NCBI GenBank assembly: GCA_902810755.1
Contig: CADDYT010000003.1
Location: 1-64,000, forward strand
Direction: 5' to 3'
Origin: Chloroflexota bacterium
Lineage (GTDB): Bacteria; Chloroflexota; Ktedonobacteria; Ktedonobacterales; Ktedonobacteraceae
DNA length: 64,000 nt
The notes beneath the pieces are model-generated. The model saw nothing but the letters and a program-made list of their open reading frames with translations, had not been told where the DNA came from and did no database searches. The translations under genes and the position numbers were made by a program. Positions within the stretch are counted from its first letter, which is position 1; each line of letters starts with the position of its first letter. This document shows, piece after piece, positions 53,844 to 62,526 of the stretch.

Positions 53844-54113
53844 CTAGCTACCATTATACCATAGAATCCTGGCATAAAGGTACCATATATACCAGGTATC
53901 CTGGACCCGGCACACCGCCTCAAACGAAAAGGTCCTGTTATTGAGCGCGGGGTCTTGCCCCGACCAGGTCAGTTGTTCGCGTGGAGCGGCTTCAGATACG
54001 TGATCGCCGGTCTGATCTGCCTGCTCAACATCCTCAAGCAGGCTCACAAGGGCGGGCAAATCGCGCTGAATATCAAGATGGCGATAGATAAAGGTGCCGG
54101 TAAATTGCTGCAT
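53844..54113 (-). pseudogene. 5' remnant of a GNAT acetyltransferase gene
   Basis: The 89-residue frame starts MQQFTGTFIYRHLDIQRDLP. Its first 58 residues (LPALVSLLEDVEQADQTGDH, REQLTWSGQDPALN) match the N-terminal pattern of mycothiol-synthase-like GNAT proteins. After that the sequence loses similarity and ends without the acetyl-CoA-binding core, which needs another 100 or more residues. I read it as a truncated, probably non-functional gene. Confidence 0.6.
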
Positions 54114-54323
54114 TGACCTACTCCACTGCTAAGAATTCGAGATAGATACACAACAAACTATATCTACGTTCTACAGGACACGGTAGCTCACAACAGATAT
54201 TTTCCTTTGCGGTGTAACTTTTCGCCATTGCTGTTCGTATGATCTATGTAGCTCATCAATACGTATTATTGGAGAGAAAACTATCACCATAGGGTACGAT
54301 ACGGAAGGAGAATAACGAAGACC

Positions 54324-54524
54324 ATGGAGAAGAACACCTTGTCCCCCCAGAAGCGCAAGGGATTCGCTTCGATGTCGCCGGAGAGGCGGCGCGAAGTTGC
54401 CTCGCGCGGCGGCAAAGAGGCACATCGCAAAGGCACAGCTCACGAGTGGACAGCCGAAACGGCTCAACTGGCAGGCAGGAAAGGCCGGGCAGTAGCCAGG
54501 AAGCGGAAAGAACAGCCGAAGTAA
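54324..54524 (+). CDS. KGG-repeat stress protein
   Basis: This 66-residue, very basic and hydrophilic protein reads GFASMSPERRREVASRGGKEAH then GTAHEWTAETAQLAGRKGR (two imperfect KGG/RGG units). This pattern is found in YciG/Con-10/GsiB-type general stress proteins, which are hydrophilin-like and accumulate in stationary phase or desiccation. ATG 54324 has AAGGAG 13 bases upstream, a little distant. Monocistronic. Confidence 0.8.
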   Translation: MEKNTLSPQKRKGFASMSPERRREVASRGGKEAHRKGTAHEWTAETAQLAGRKGRAVARKRKEQPK

Positions 54525-54552
54525 TCCCTTTTCGTCAGGCGTTGGGGATTCG

Positions 54553-55821
54553 CTAGAACAGCCAGAACCTCACAACGCCGATCGCTGCCCCCACCAGGAT
54601 GAGCCACGCCGAATTGAGCTTAAAACGGAAGAGAATGACAAAAGCGATGAGCGCAACAGCCCATGTCAGCGCATCGCTCAGGGCGTTCTGTCCCAGTTGC
54701 AGCAACACCCCGGCCATCAACGCCAGCGCGGCGACATTGACGCCATCAAGCAGCGCAGCCGTCCACGGTGAGCGCCGCAGGCGCGCCGCGACAGGGTGAA
54801 TGATGGGGATAAAGGCAAAGGAAGGCAGGAAAATACCCAGCGTCGCTACCAGCGCCCCCTGCCAGCCTCCCACCAGGTAGCCAACGAAGGTCGCCGTTGA
54901 GGAAACCGGCCCCGGCGTAAACTGCCCGATGGAGACCGCATCAAGCAACTGGCGATCTGTTAACCAGCGCAGATTCAGCACAAAATCGGTGCGCAGGAAG
55001 GCCAGCAAGACGTAGCCACTGCCATAAAGCACCGCTCCGATCTTGAGAAAGGTCAGGAACAATGTCAGCAGACTGAAAGGCATGGCAGGGGCCAGCATCC
55101 CCATATTCAAAGCCGCTGGAGCGACTCGCTGCCACAGCCCGGTCATTCTCTCTACGGCTCCTGCCCCGCTCAGCGAAAAGGGCAGCGCCAGGCTCACCAC
55201 CGTCTCTTTGCCGCGCCCGTGCCATAGCTCCCGCCAGCGCACGATGCCGAAGAGCAGCGCGCCACCGAAGAGCAGAATCAACACGTTGACCCCCAACAAA
55301 TAGAGCGCCACCACCAGCAGAGCCAGCGCCACCTGCCGCCAGCCCTTCAGCACGGTGCGGCACAGACCCCACAGCGCACAGGTAATAATGGCGATGATGA
55401 CGGGCTTGATGCCATACAAGAGCCAGGCCACCTGCGGCAGCGTTCCGAAACGTACATAGGCCCACGCCAGCGCCAGCACGATCAGCATAGCCGGGCCAAT
55501 AAAGCAGGCACCGCCCACGATCAATCCCAACCAGCCCGCGCGCACATAGCCCAGATAAATCGCCAGCTCCGTCGAACTCGGCCCCGGTATCAGATTCACC
55601 TCTCCCATTAGATCAACAAAGTGTTGATCGCTGATCCACTTGCGCCGCTGCACGATCTCCTCGCGCATCATAGCAATATGCGCTGCCGGGCCGCCAAAGG
55701 CCGTGAAGCCCAGGCGCAAAAACACGCCCACCACCTCCCACAACCTCTCCGCTCGCGTCCACGTTCCCGCCTCCTCCGCTTCAGCCCCGCCTGCCGCCAC
55801 ATTCGTTTTCTTGTCCATCAT
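54553..55821 (-). CDS. chrA: Chromate transporter ChrA (two-domain form)
   Basis: This inner-membrane protein of about 422 residues has two homologous CHR domains. FGGPAAHIAMMREEIV and NLIPGPSSTELAIYLGY mark the first; FLKIGAVLYGSGYVLLAFL and SIGQFTPGPVSSTATFVGYL mark the second. Characterised members export chromate. ATG 55821 (MMDKKTN) is preferred: AAGGA on the minus strand is 11 bases upstream of it but only 1 base from ATG 55833. It stands alone; no chrB regulator is seen. Confidence 0.9.
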   Translation of the reverse strand: MMDKKTNVAAGGAEAEEAGTWTRAERLWEVVGVFLRLGFTAFGGPAAHIAMMREEIVQRRKWISDQHFVDLMGEVNLIPGPSSTELAIYLGYVRAGWLGLIVGGACFIGPAMLIVLALAWAYVRFGTLPQVAWLLYGIKPVIIAIITCALWGLCRTVLKGWRQVALALLVVALYLLGVNVLILLFGGALLFGIVRWRELWHGRGKETVVSLALPFSLSGAGAVERMTGLWQRVAPAALNMGMLAPAMPFSLLTLFLTFLKIGAVLYGSGYVLLAFLRTDFVLNLRWLTDRQLLDAVSIGQFTPGPVSSTATFVGYLVGGWQGALVATLGIFLPSFAFIPIIHPVAARLRRSPWTAALLDGVNVAALALMAGVLLQLGQNALSDALTWAVALIAFVILFRFKLNSAWLILVGAAIGVVRFWLF

Positions 55822-55942
55822 TCCGTCTTGCATTCCTTCTTTCCATGAACTCTCTCAAAGTATACAATGTCACGTACACATCAAAGCAGAAAGCGAGACC
55901 TTGCACACTCAGCCTCTTTCGCCCTCTTCATGCTATGCTACT

Positions 55943-56008
55943 GAAACGGCGCGCGGCCATATCATGCGGAGCGAGAGCGAATCATCTGATATGGCCGCGC
56001 GCCGTTTC
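55943..56008. repeat. Perfect 22-bp inverted repeat between divergent genes
   Basis: 55943-55964 is the exact reverse complement of 55987-56008 (starts GAAACGGCGCGC, ends TATCA) with a 22-base spacer. It lies upstream of both chrA and the DinB-like gene, where a terminator is not expected. It could be a cruciform or regulatory structure, or the ends of a small mobile element. Confidence 0.8.
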
Positions 56009-56119
56009 TCCAAAACATAACCGCAAAAAAAGGGTACATTCTGACCGCATTATGTGCTAGACTGGTGTAAGTAGACCGAACTTACGAATGAAGGCAGATC
56101 ACGAAAGGGAGCTATTACC

Positions 56120-56596
56120 ATGATAGCAGGACTACCCGGCTTTTTCCAGTACAACCTCTGGGCCAATCTGTCCCTGCTCGACGCCTGCGAGCAATTGACC
56201 GATGCACAACTGGACGCGACCATGACAGGAACGTTTGGCAGCATACGAGAAACCCTTATCCACCTGCTCGGAGCCGAAGAAGGATACGTAGCCGCGCTGA
56301 CCGGAAACATCCCTGACCCCCGGCTACGAGATCTTCCCACCTTTCCCGGCTTCGATGAACTGCGGCGACGCGCGCAGCGATCAGGCAGCGCACTGATTGC
56401 CTACGCGGAGCAGGGAGACCCCGGCCAGACGCTCTATCTTGATGGGGGAACGTATGAGGCTACCACAACGATTGTCCTGATCCAGGCCATCGACCACGCC
56501 ATCGACCACCGCTCCCAGATCTCCACGCTGCTCAGCCAGCAGGGCATCGAGCCGCCCGATCTTGATGCCTGGGCATACAACGACTCCATGCACTGA
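56120..56596 (+). CDS. DinB/YfiT-like protein
   Basis: This 158-residue four-helix-bundle protein starts MIAGLPGFFQYNLWANLSLL. Candidate metal ligands are the histidine in ETLIHLLGAEEGY (about residue 49) and those in AIDHAIDHRSQI (about 120-126), the usual three-histidine arrangement. Family members include thiol transferases (bacillithiol or mycothiol dependent) and proteins of unknown role. It begins a three-gene run with two AhpD/CMD-type genes. Confidence 0.87.
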   Translation: MIAGLPGFFQYNLWANLSLLDACEQLTDAQLDATMTGTFGSIRETLIHLLGAEEGYVAALTGNIPDPRLRDLPTFPGFDELRRRAQRSGSALIAYAEQGDPGQTLYLDGGTYEATTTIVLIQAIDHAIDHRSQISTLLSQQGIEPPDLDAWAYNDSMH

Positions 56597-56603
56597 GAAA
56601 GCG

Positions 56604-56972
56604 ATGATGAATGACCGTCACACCGAAAGTATGCAGCGTATGGTCGACGCCATCCTCACCACGCCAGGCGATACGAAGACAGCATTGCGTCGGGCGATAG
56701 AAGCGCGAGCGGCGGCTTATGGTGGGCGTCCTGGTCAGGAAAAGGCCAGTGAGGTTGAGGTACCAGCGAACCTGACAACATATGTCGATAAAGTGGCTTT
56801 GCACGCTTACAAAACAACCGATGCCGATATCGAAAAGCTGTTGCAGGCCGGATATTCCGAAGATGCTATTTTCGAGATCACATTGAGCGCGGCGCTGGGC
56901 GCCGGGCGGGCGCGACTGGAGCGCGGGCTGGCGGCATTGAAGGGAGAGAAGGATGAGGCTGAAAAACGTTGA
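56604..56972 (+). CDS. CMD/AhpD-like helical protein
   Basis: The 122-residue protein starts MMNDRHTESMQRMV at ATG 56604, 7 bases after the DinB-like stop. Residues about 65-115 (KVALHAYKTTDADIEKLLQAG, EDAIFEITLSAALGAGRARL) resemble the helical repeat of carboxymuconolactone decarboxylase/AhpD proteins, but no CxxC is present. It overlaps the candidate selenoprotein gene by 20 bases, so the two may act as partners (inference). Confidence 0.7.
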   Translation: MMNDRHTESMQRMVDAILTTPGDTKTALRRAIEARAAAYGGRPGQEKASEVEVPANLTTYVDKVALHAYKTTDADIEKLLQAGYSEDAIFEITLSAALGAGRARLERGLAALKGEKDEAEKR

Positions 56973-57549
56973 AAGCGGGCATCGCCAGCCCTATAAGGCG
57001 ATGCTGGAAGAGATGAAGGCGCAGCGCGGCGGCCAGTTGCCGGATATCCTGCGCACTACCCTCTACCGGCCAGAACTCTTCGGCCACTCTTTCTCCCTCG
57101 GCATCGATGAACTGCTGCGCGGCCCCTCTGAGTGGAGCGTGGGCGAGCGCGAGTTGTTCGCGGCCTTCGTCTCGCACCAGAACCAGTGTCCCTTCTGAAC
57201 GGGCTCGCACGGCGCGGTCGCGTCGGCAGCCCTTTCAAGCGAACTGGTGCAGGCCGTCCTCGATGACTGGCGCACAGCCCCCATCGGCGAACCATTGCGC
57301 GCCATGCTCGGCTTCCTGCAAAAGCTCACCCTGCGCCCGGCTGAGATCACACCGGCAGACATCGCCCCCCTGCGTGCCGTTGGCCTGAGCGATGTCGCCA
57401 TCGAAGACGCCATCTACATCTGCGCCTACTTCAACGTCATCGACCGCATAGCCGACTCCCTGCACTTCGCCGTGCCATCGCCCGAAGACTTCGCTCGCGG
57501 CGGCCCTGCCAATTTGCAGCGCGGATACGCGCCGCCGGGGATGAAGTAA
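56953..57549 (+). CDS. AhpD-family oxidoreductase, candidate CxxU selenoprotein
   Basis: If TGA 57196-57198 is read as selenocysteine the product has 198 residues: an N-terminal MRLKNVESGHRQPYKAMLEE, then SHQNQCPF-U-TGSHGAVASAAL, then a C-terminal helical half (ITPADIAPLRAVGLSDVAIE, YFNVIDRIADSL). Most family members carry CxxC before a (T/G)(G/N)SH segment, and the TGA falls exactly on the second cysteine. The frame has no other stop to 57549 and keeps family character after the TGA. AhpD-type proteins are peroxidatic thiol enzymes. AGGGAGAG (56941-56948) precedes ATG 56953. A nonsense mutation in a pseudogene is the alternative. Confidence 0.78.
57201..57232 (+). promoter_or_regulatory. Candidate SECIS element
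   Basis: Two bases after the in-frame TGA, GGGCT (57201-57205) can pair with AGCCC (57228-57232). Inside, ACG and CG (57209-57214, one bulged G) pair with CG and CGT (57219-57223) around a CGGU loop (57215-57218). Bacterial SECIS elements are short hairpins right after the UGA with a GU-containing loop about 16-37 bases downstream; here the loop GU is 18-20 bases away. Folding was done by eye. Confidence 0.55.
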
Positions 57550-57557
57550 TGCAGCTA

Positions 57558-57584
57558 CCGGGAAGGATATTTGTATCCCCCCGG
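57558..57584 (+). terminator. Possible hairpin after the AhpD-like gene
   Basis: CCGGG and GGATA (57558-57569) pair with TATCC and CCCGG (57574-57584) with a small internal loop, 9 bases after the stop. No T-run follows. Confidence 0.35.
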
Positions 57585-57728
57585 AAATTATGACACAAGA
57601 TGTCAGGTTTTGTGGTGTATGCTAGGAATGACAGGCAGGGAAGGGAGTATAGGAAATAAAGCCTACGGACTGAGGTGTTGTAATGGCTGGATATATGTTC
57701 TCTACCCGTTTCACCGTCCCCATACCTC

Positions 57729-57757
57729 TTGACGATGAGAGTATAGTGTAGTATGAA
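57729..57757 (+). promoter_or_regulatory. Promoter of uvrA
   Basis: TTGACG (57729-57734) and TATGAA (57752-57757), 17 bases apart, about 100 bases before the uvrA start. Confidence 0.55.
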
Positions 57758-57858
57758 AGTTGAACGTTTGTATCAACGGGAGCAGGCAGGGAGAGATGCT
57801 ATTGGTCAGTTTGATTGAGTGTTTGCACTGATGTTGTTCCTATGGGTGGTTTTGCCGT

Positions 57859-60800
57859 ATGCCTCAAGATAAGATTGTTATTCGCGGCGCTCGCGAACAT
57901 AATTTGAAGAATATCGATGTGACGATCCCGCGTGATAAGCTGGTGGTCATCACGGGCCTCTCCGGGTCGGGCAAGAGCAGCCTGGCCTTTGACACCATTT
58001 TCGCCGAGGGGCAGCGCCGCTATATTGAGTCGCTTTCCGCCTATGCGCGCCAGTTTCTAGACAAGATGGAGAAGCCGGACGTCGACCATATCGATGGTCT
58101 CTCACCCGCGATCTCGATTGACCAGAAGGGGGCAACGCACAACCCGCGTTCGACGGTCGGCACGGTGACGGAGATTCATGACTATTTGCGCCTGCTCTAC
58201 GCGCGCATCGGCCACCAGCATTGCCCACAGTGCGGGCGCGAGGTGAGCCAGCAGACCATCCAGCAAATCGTCGATGCCATCCTCACGCTACCTGAAGGTA
58301 CACGGCTCATGCTGCTTGCTCCATTGGTGCAGGGGCGCAAGGGCGAATATAAGAACATCTTTGACGAGATGCGCCGCTCCGGCTACATCCGCATGCGCGT
58401 CGATGGCAACATTGTTGATCTGAGCGACGAAATCGAACTGGATAAGCAGAAGAAACACACACTGGAAGTTGTAGTTGACCGCCTGGCGATTCGCAAAGAG
58501 CGGCGGCCCAGCGAAGAACGGCCCTCTCCCTTCCCGCTCAGCCAGCGCCCACAACTCAAGGCAGTAGCCGAACGCCCGGCGCTCTACGATATCAATGCCG
58601 GGCGCCATGCGAGCGAGAATGGCGCGACGCCGGAAGCCAAGCCAGACATATTGCCGCAGGCACAGGATGACGTTGATCCGGCCTTCAGGCAGCGATTGAC
58701 GGATTCGCTGGAGACGACATTGAAGCTGGGCAACGGCGTGGTGCTGGTCAAAGTGGTGGATGGCGAAGAAATTCTCTTTTCGGAAAAGGCGGCTTGCGTC
58801 TACTGCGGCATCAGCCTGCCGGAGATCGCGCCACGTACCTTCAGCTTCAACAGCCCGCATGGCGCCTGCCCGACCTGCACCGGTCTGGGAACGCAGCAGG
58901 AGATCGACGCCGAACTGGTCGTGACCCACCCCGAACTGAGCCTGAGCCAGGGCGCGATTGCCCCGTGGAGCAAGGTGGTCAACGGCAGCCAGTGGCATGC
59001 CTCTATTCTGGCCGCGTTGGCGAAACGATACAATTTCAGCCTTGATACACCCTGGCGCGAACTGACAGAAGAGCAGCAGCATGTGGTGCTGTATGGCAGC
59101 GAGGAGCCGTTGACGATTCGCTACACGCCGCAGCACGGCCATACGCGCAGCTACACCATCCATTTTGAGGGCGTCATCCCCAACCTCGACCGGCGCTATA
59201 AGCAGACCGATAGCGATATGATTCGCGAGGAGATCGAGGGCTACATGTCGGCGCGCATCTGCCCCGACTGTCACGGCGCGCGCTACAGGCCAGAGGCGCT
59301 GGCCGTCACCGTCGGCGGGCGCAACATCTTCCAGGTCTCGCGCCTCTCCATCGTGCTGGCGCAGCGATTCTTTCAGGAGCTTGAGGCGGAAACGCTGACC
59401 GTGACACCACACCTGCCGGTCAGCAGCAATGGTAACGGACATAACAGTGACGGCGAACCGAAAGCGCCCGATCCTCTGGCAAAGATCGACCCCGATGGGC
59501 CACTGGTGCAGGTAACGCTGACCGAGCGCGAGCGTTTCATTGCGCGACAGGTGCTGAAAGAGATTCGCGCCCGCCTGCAATTCCTGGTCGACGTGGGACT
59601 GGATTACCTGACGCTGGATCGGGCAGCCGCCAGTCTTTCCGGAGGCGAGGCGCAGCGCATCCGCCTGGCAACGCAGATCGGCTCCGGCCTGATGGGCGTC
59701 CTCTACATTCTGGACGAGCCAAGCATCGGGCTGCACCAGCGCGATAACGAACGGCTGATTAAGACACTGCTCCGCCTGCGCGACCTGGGCAACACGCTGC
59801 TGGTGGTCGAGCATGATGAGGATACCATGCGCGCCGCCGACCACATCATCGACATCGGGCCGGGCGCGGGCGAACACGGCGGACATGTGGTAGCCGAAGG
59901 CAACTATCAACAGATCGTCGCCAACACGAACTCGCTGACGGGCGATTACCTGTCGCGGCGCAGGCATATTCCCATTCCAGAACGGCGACGCGTCGGCAAT
60001 GGCCATTCGCTGCTCATCAAGGGCGCGCGCGAGAATAACCTGAAAAACATCGATGTTGAGATTCCACTGGGCAAGTTCGTCGTCGTCACCGGCGTCTCCG
60101 GCTCCGGCAAAAGTACGCTGGTCACGGATATTCTCTATCGCAAGCTGGCGCATACTTTCTTCCGCGCCCACGAGAAGCCGGGTCAGCACGACAGCATCGA
60201 GGGCATGGAGCATCTGGACAAGGTCATCGATATCGACCAGTCGCCAATCGGGCGCACGCCGCGCTCGAACCCGGCCACCTATACCAACGCCTTCACGGGC
60301 ATCCGCGAACTCTTCGCCCAGGTGCCGGAGGCGCGCATACGCGGCTACCTGCCGGGCCGTTTCTCGTTCAACGTCAAAGGTGGGCGCTGCGAAGCCTGTA
60401 AGGGTGAGGGCATCGTTAAGATCGAGATGAACTTCCTGCCGGATGTCTATGTCCCGTGCGAGGTCTGTAAAGGCAAACGCTACAACCGCGAGGCGCTGGA
60501 AATCCGCTACAAGGGCAAAAGTATTGCTGATGTGCTGGACATGACGGTGGAAGAGGCCAGAGATTTCTTCGCCAACGTGCCTTCCATCTACAATAAGATG
60601 AAAACACTCTACGATGTTGGTCTTGGCTATATGAAACTCGGACAGCCCGCGACTACCCTCTCCGGCGGTGAGGCGCAGCGCGTCAAGCTGGCAACGGAAC
60701 TCTCCCGCCGCTCCACCGGTCGCACGATGTACATCCTGGACGAGCCAACGACGGGCCTGCACTTCGCCGACGTGGATCGCCTGTTGCAAGTCCTGCAGCG

Positions 60801-61056
60801 ACTCGTCGACGCGGGCAACACCATTGTGGTGATCGAACACAATCTGGAAGTCATCAAAAGCGCCGACTGGCTGATTGACCTGGGGCCGGAGGGCGGCGAT
60901 GCCGGAGGCTATGTAATCGCCGTTGGCACGCCCGAAATGGTAGCCGAAAACCAGCAATCCTATACCGGCCACTTCCTGAAGCGCATGTTCAGCGAGGAAG
61001 CCGCGCATCAGCGCGCCAACGCAGAACCCGCTCACGTCCCTACACACGCGCTGTAA
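57859..61056 (+). CDS. uvrA: Excinuclease ABC subunit A
   Basis: This 1065-residue protein is about 100 longer than typical UvrA. It is the damage-recognition ATPase of nucleotide excision repair. Walker A motifs are GLSGSGKS (33-40) and GVSGSGKS (about 745). Zinc modules are CPQCG near 114, [10 protein letters not shown] to CPTCTGLG (about 314-340) and [14 protein letters not shown] to [13 protein letters not shown] signatures are [12 protein letters not shown] and [12 protein letters not shown]. The extra length comes from two low-complexity inserts, about 215-285 ([14 protein letters not shown] onward) and about 520-540 ([18 protein letters not shown]). The start is ATG 57859. Confidence 0.97.
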   Translation: MPQDKIVIRGAREHNLKNIDVTIPRDKLVVITGLSGSGKSSLAFDTIFAEGQRRYIESLSAYARQFLDKMEKPDVDHIDGLSPAISIDQKGATHNPRSTVGTVTEIHDYLRLLYARIGHQHCPQCGREVSQQTIQQIVDAILTLPEGTRLMLLAPLVQGRKGEYKNIFDEMRRSGYIRMRVDGNIVDLSDEIELDKQKKHTLEVVVDRLAIRKERRPSEERPSPFPLSQRPQLKAVAERPALYDINAGRHASENGATPEAKPDILPQAQDDVDPAFRQRLTDSLETTLKLGNGVVLVKVVDGEEILFSEKAACVYCGISLPEIAPRTFSFNSPHGACPTCTGLGTQQEIDAELVVTHPELSLSQGAIAPWSKVVNGSQWHASILAALAKRYNFSLDTPWRELTEEQQHVVLYGSEEPLTIRYTPQHGHTRSYTIHFEGVIPNLDRRYKQTDSDMIREEIEGYMSARICPDCHGARYRPEALAVTVGGRNIFQVSRLSIVLAQRFFQELEAETLTVTPHLPVSSNGNGHNSDGEPKAPDPLAKIDPDGPLVQVTLTERERFIARQVLKEIRARLQFLVDVGLDYLTLDRAAASLSGGEAQRIRLATQIGSGLMGVLYILDEPSIGLHQRDNERLIKTLLRLRDLGNTLLVVEHDEDTMRAADHIIDIGPGAGEHGGHVVAEGNYQQIVANTNSLTGDYLSRRRHIPIPERRRVGNGHSLLIKGARENNLKNIDVEIPLGKFVVVTGVSGSGKSTLVTDILYRKLAHTFFRAHEKPGQHDSIEGMEHLDKVIDIDQSPIGRTPRSNPATYTNAFTGIRELFAQVPEARIRGYLPGRFSFNVKGGRCEACKGEGIVKIEMNFLPDVYVPCEVCKGKRYNREALEIRYKGKSIADVLDMTVEEARDFFANVPSIYNKMKTLYDVGLGYMKLGQPATTLSGGEAQRVKLATELSRRSTGRTMYILDEPTTGLHFADVDRLLQVLQRLVDAGNTIVVIEHNLEVIKSADWLIDLGPEGGDAGGYVIAVGTPEMVAENQQSYTGHFLKRMFSEEAAHQRANAEPAHVPTHAL

Positions 61057-61123
61057 GAATTTCTGGCTCTCGTATGAACGTCTCGCGGATGTGGATGCTC
61101 TTGCAACCACGCCGCTCCCTTCC

Positions 61124-61218
61124 AGGCCATCCGCAAGGGATGGCCCTACTATATACGACCGCTCTACAAGCGGCCCGAACCCCTCGTATATAGTAGGGCC
61201 ATCCCTTGCGGATGGCCT
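61124..61218. repeat. 35-bp perfect inverted repeat element
   Basis: 61124-61158 is the exact reverse complement of 61184-61218. Each arm itself contains the GGCCATCC/GGATGGCC palindrome around GCAAG. The 25-base centre holds CCGCT/AGCGG. The CCCTACTATATACGA portion follows the palindrome as in the copy at 47985. It is the most complete member of the intergenic repeat family and looks like a small non-coding palindromic element. It lies between the convergent stops of uvrA and the transferase gene and could act as a terminator. Confidence 0.85.
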
Positions 61219-61266
61219 GTTTACGCCTGGAAATAATATTGGGCTAAACTTTAGCAAATGCCCGAA

Positions 61267-62526
61267 CTATAAAAGCTTTTGCGCTTCTCGCGTGTCTGGC
61301 TCTTGCCGGGTCGCGCCCGGCTGGCTCTTGCCGTCAGGGTTCCGTTTGCTTTGCTGGCGCTGTCGATAGTCGATCCAGGCGATGAGGCCAATCATGGTAA
61401 GGACGACAAGGGCAATGCCGACCAGTTTGTAGATGAGATGGAGATTGAGGGCCAGCACGCCAAAGATGAGGGTGAGAGCATAGAAGACGTAGCAGATTTG
61501 CCTGACGCTCAGACCCGTCTTCAGCAGGCGATAGTGCAGGTGCGTGCGGTCGTAGTGCAGGGGATTCTGTCCGCGCCGCACGCGGTTTATCATCACGATG
61601 GCGACATCGAGGATAGGTAGACCAATTACCATCAGGGCCAGGGCGACCTTTGCTCCGCCGACAATGGAGAGAACGGCCAGCGTCAGGCCCAGGAACTGCG
61701 AGCCGCTATCGCCCATGAAGATGCGCGCCGGGTTCCAGTTGTGCGGCAGAAAGCCGAGAACGGCGCCCGTGAAGATGGCCGAGAGGACGGCGATGCTATC
61801 CTGCCCGAGCTGCCAGCTAATGATGGTGATAAACAGGCCGCTGATTGTCACCACGCCCGTCGCCAGCCCATCCAGGCCATCGATGAGGTTCACGGTGTTC
61901 ATCATGCCCACAATCCAGAACCAGGTGAACAGCACGGCAGGAATGGCCATCCACGACATAGCGGTACTCTGGATAAAGAGATGGAACTGCGGTTCGTTTA
62001 ACCAGGGCAGGCCGCTATGGTAGAAGGGGTTGTTGAAGGTGTAAAGCAACATGCCATGAAACATCGTGCGGCCAGGGGCGAGAATGATAATGACGGCCAG
62101 CGTCTGCGCCAGCAATTTCAGCCAGGGGTTGAGTCCTTTGACATCATCATAGGCATGCACCGCGACAATCAGCGTGGCGGCAGCGATGAGCAGGCAGTAA
62201 TCGACCAGCTCTGATGAGATGTGCAGGCCAAAAAGCAGCTGGGACTTATCATTGGGGCCATACCCCGGCGTGTAAAAGAGCAGTGAGGCCAGCAAGAAAG
62301 CCAGGAACATGGCAACGCCGCCCAGGCGCGGCACCGCCTTTGTGTGTACCCTGCGTTCGGCGGGTTGATCGAGCCAGCCCTTTCGGAAGCAGACAGCGCG
62401 CACGACAAAGGTAAGCAGGTAGGAAAAGAGAAAAGCGCACGCAGCCCCCATGAACAGGGTGGCAATATCGGGCAGCAAGGGGAGCAACAACAGGAATGGG
62501 ATATGCATGATGACCGTCTCTATCAT
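61267..62526 (-). CDS. MraY/WecA-family glycosyl-1-phosphate transferase
   Basis: This 419-residue membrane enzyme with about eleven helices moves a sugar-1-phosphate from a UDP-sugar to undecaprenyl phosphate. Motifs in order are RRVHTKAVPRLGG, DDVKGLNP (metal aspartates), NTVNLIDGLDGLATG, IFMGDSGSQFLG and DRTHLHYRLL (usual HxHHRLL-type loop). The pattern fits WecA/TagO-like enzymes more than MraY, so polysaccharide or teichoic-acid-like glycan initiation is likely. The cytoplasmic tail is polar. ATG 62526 follows AAGGGC on the minus strand. Confidence 0.9.
   Translation of the reverse strand: MIETVIMHIPFLLLLPLLPDIATLFMGAACAFLFSYLLTFVVRAVCFRKGWLDQPAERRVHTKAVPRLGGVAMFLAFLLASLLFYTPGYGPNDKSQLLFGLHISSELVDYCLLIAAATLIVAVHAYDDVKGLNPWLKLLAQTLAVIIILAPGRTMFHGMLLYTFNNPFYHSGLPWLNEPQFHLFIQSTAMSWMAIPAVLFTWFWIVGMMNTVNLIDGLDGLATGVVTISGLFITIISWQLGQDSIAVLSAIFTGAVLGFLPHNWNPARIFMGDSGSQFLGLTLAVLSIVGGAKVALALMVIGLPILDVAIVMINRVRRGQNPLHYDRTHLHYRLLKTGLSVRQICYVFYALTLIFGVLALNLHLIYKLVGIALVVLTMIGLIAWIDYRQRQQSKRNPDGKSQPGATRQEPDTREAQKLL

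Larger units (their letters stand above)
57550..57858 (+). other. Intergenic region upstream of uvrA
   Basis: Contains the weak hairpin at 57558-57584 and the likely uvrA promoter at 57729-57757. No coding frame. No clear LexA-like palindrome is seen. Confidence 0.5.

Noticed and set aside
57196..57198. The TGA as a plain stop ending an 81-residue protein
   Set aside because: The downstream frame continues the conserved family sequence and the TGA is at the redox-cysteine position. A nonsense pseudogene remains the alternative and is stated as such.
58288..61257. A 989-codon open frame on the minus strand
   Set aside because: Antisense to uvrA, whose motifs are all intact. The frame also runs through the inverted repeat at 61124-61218.
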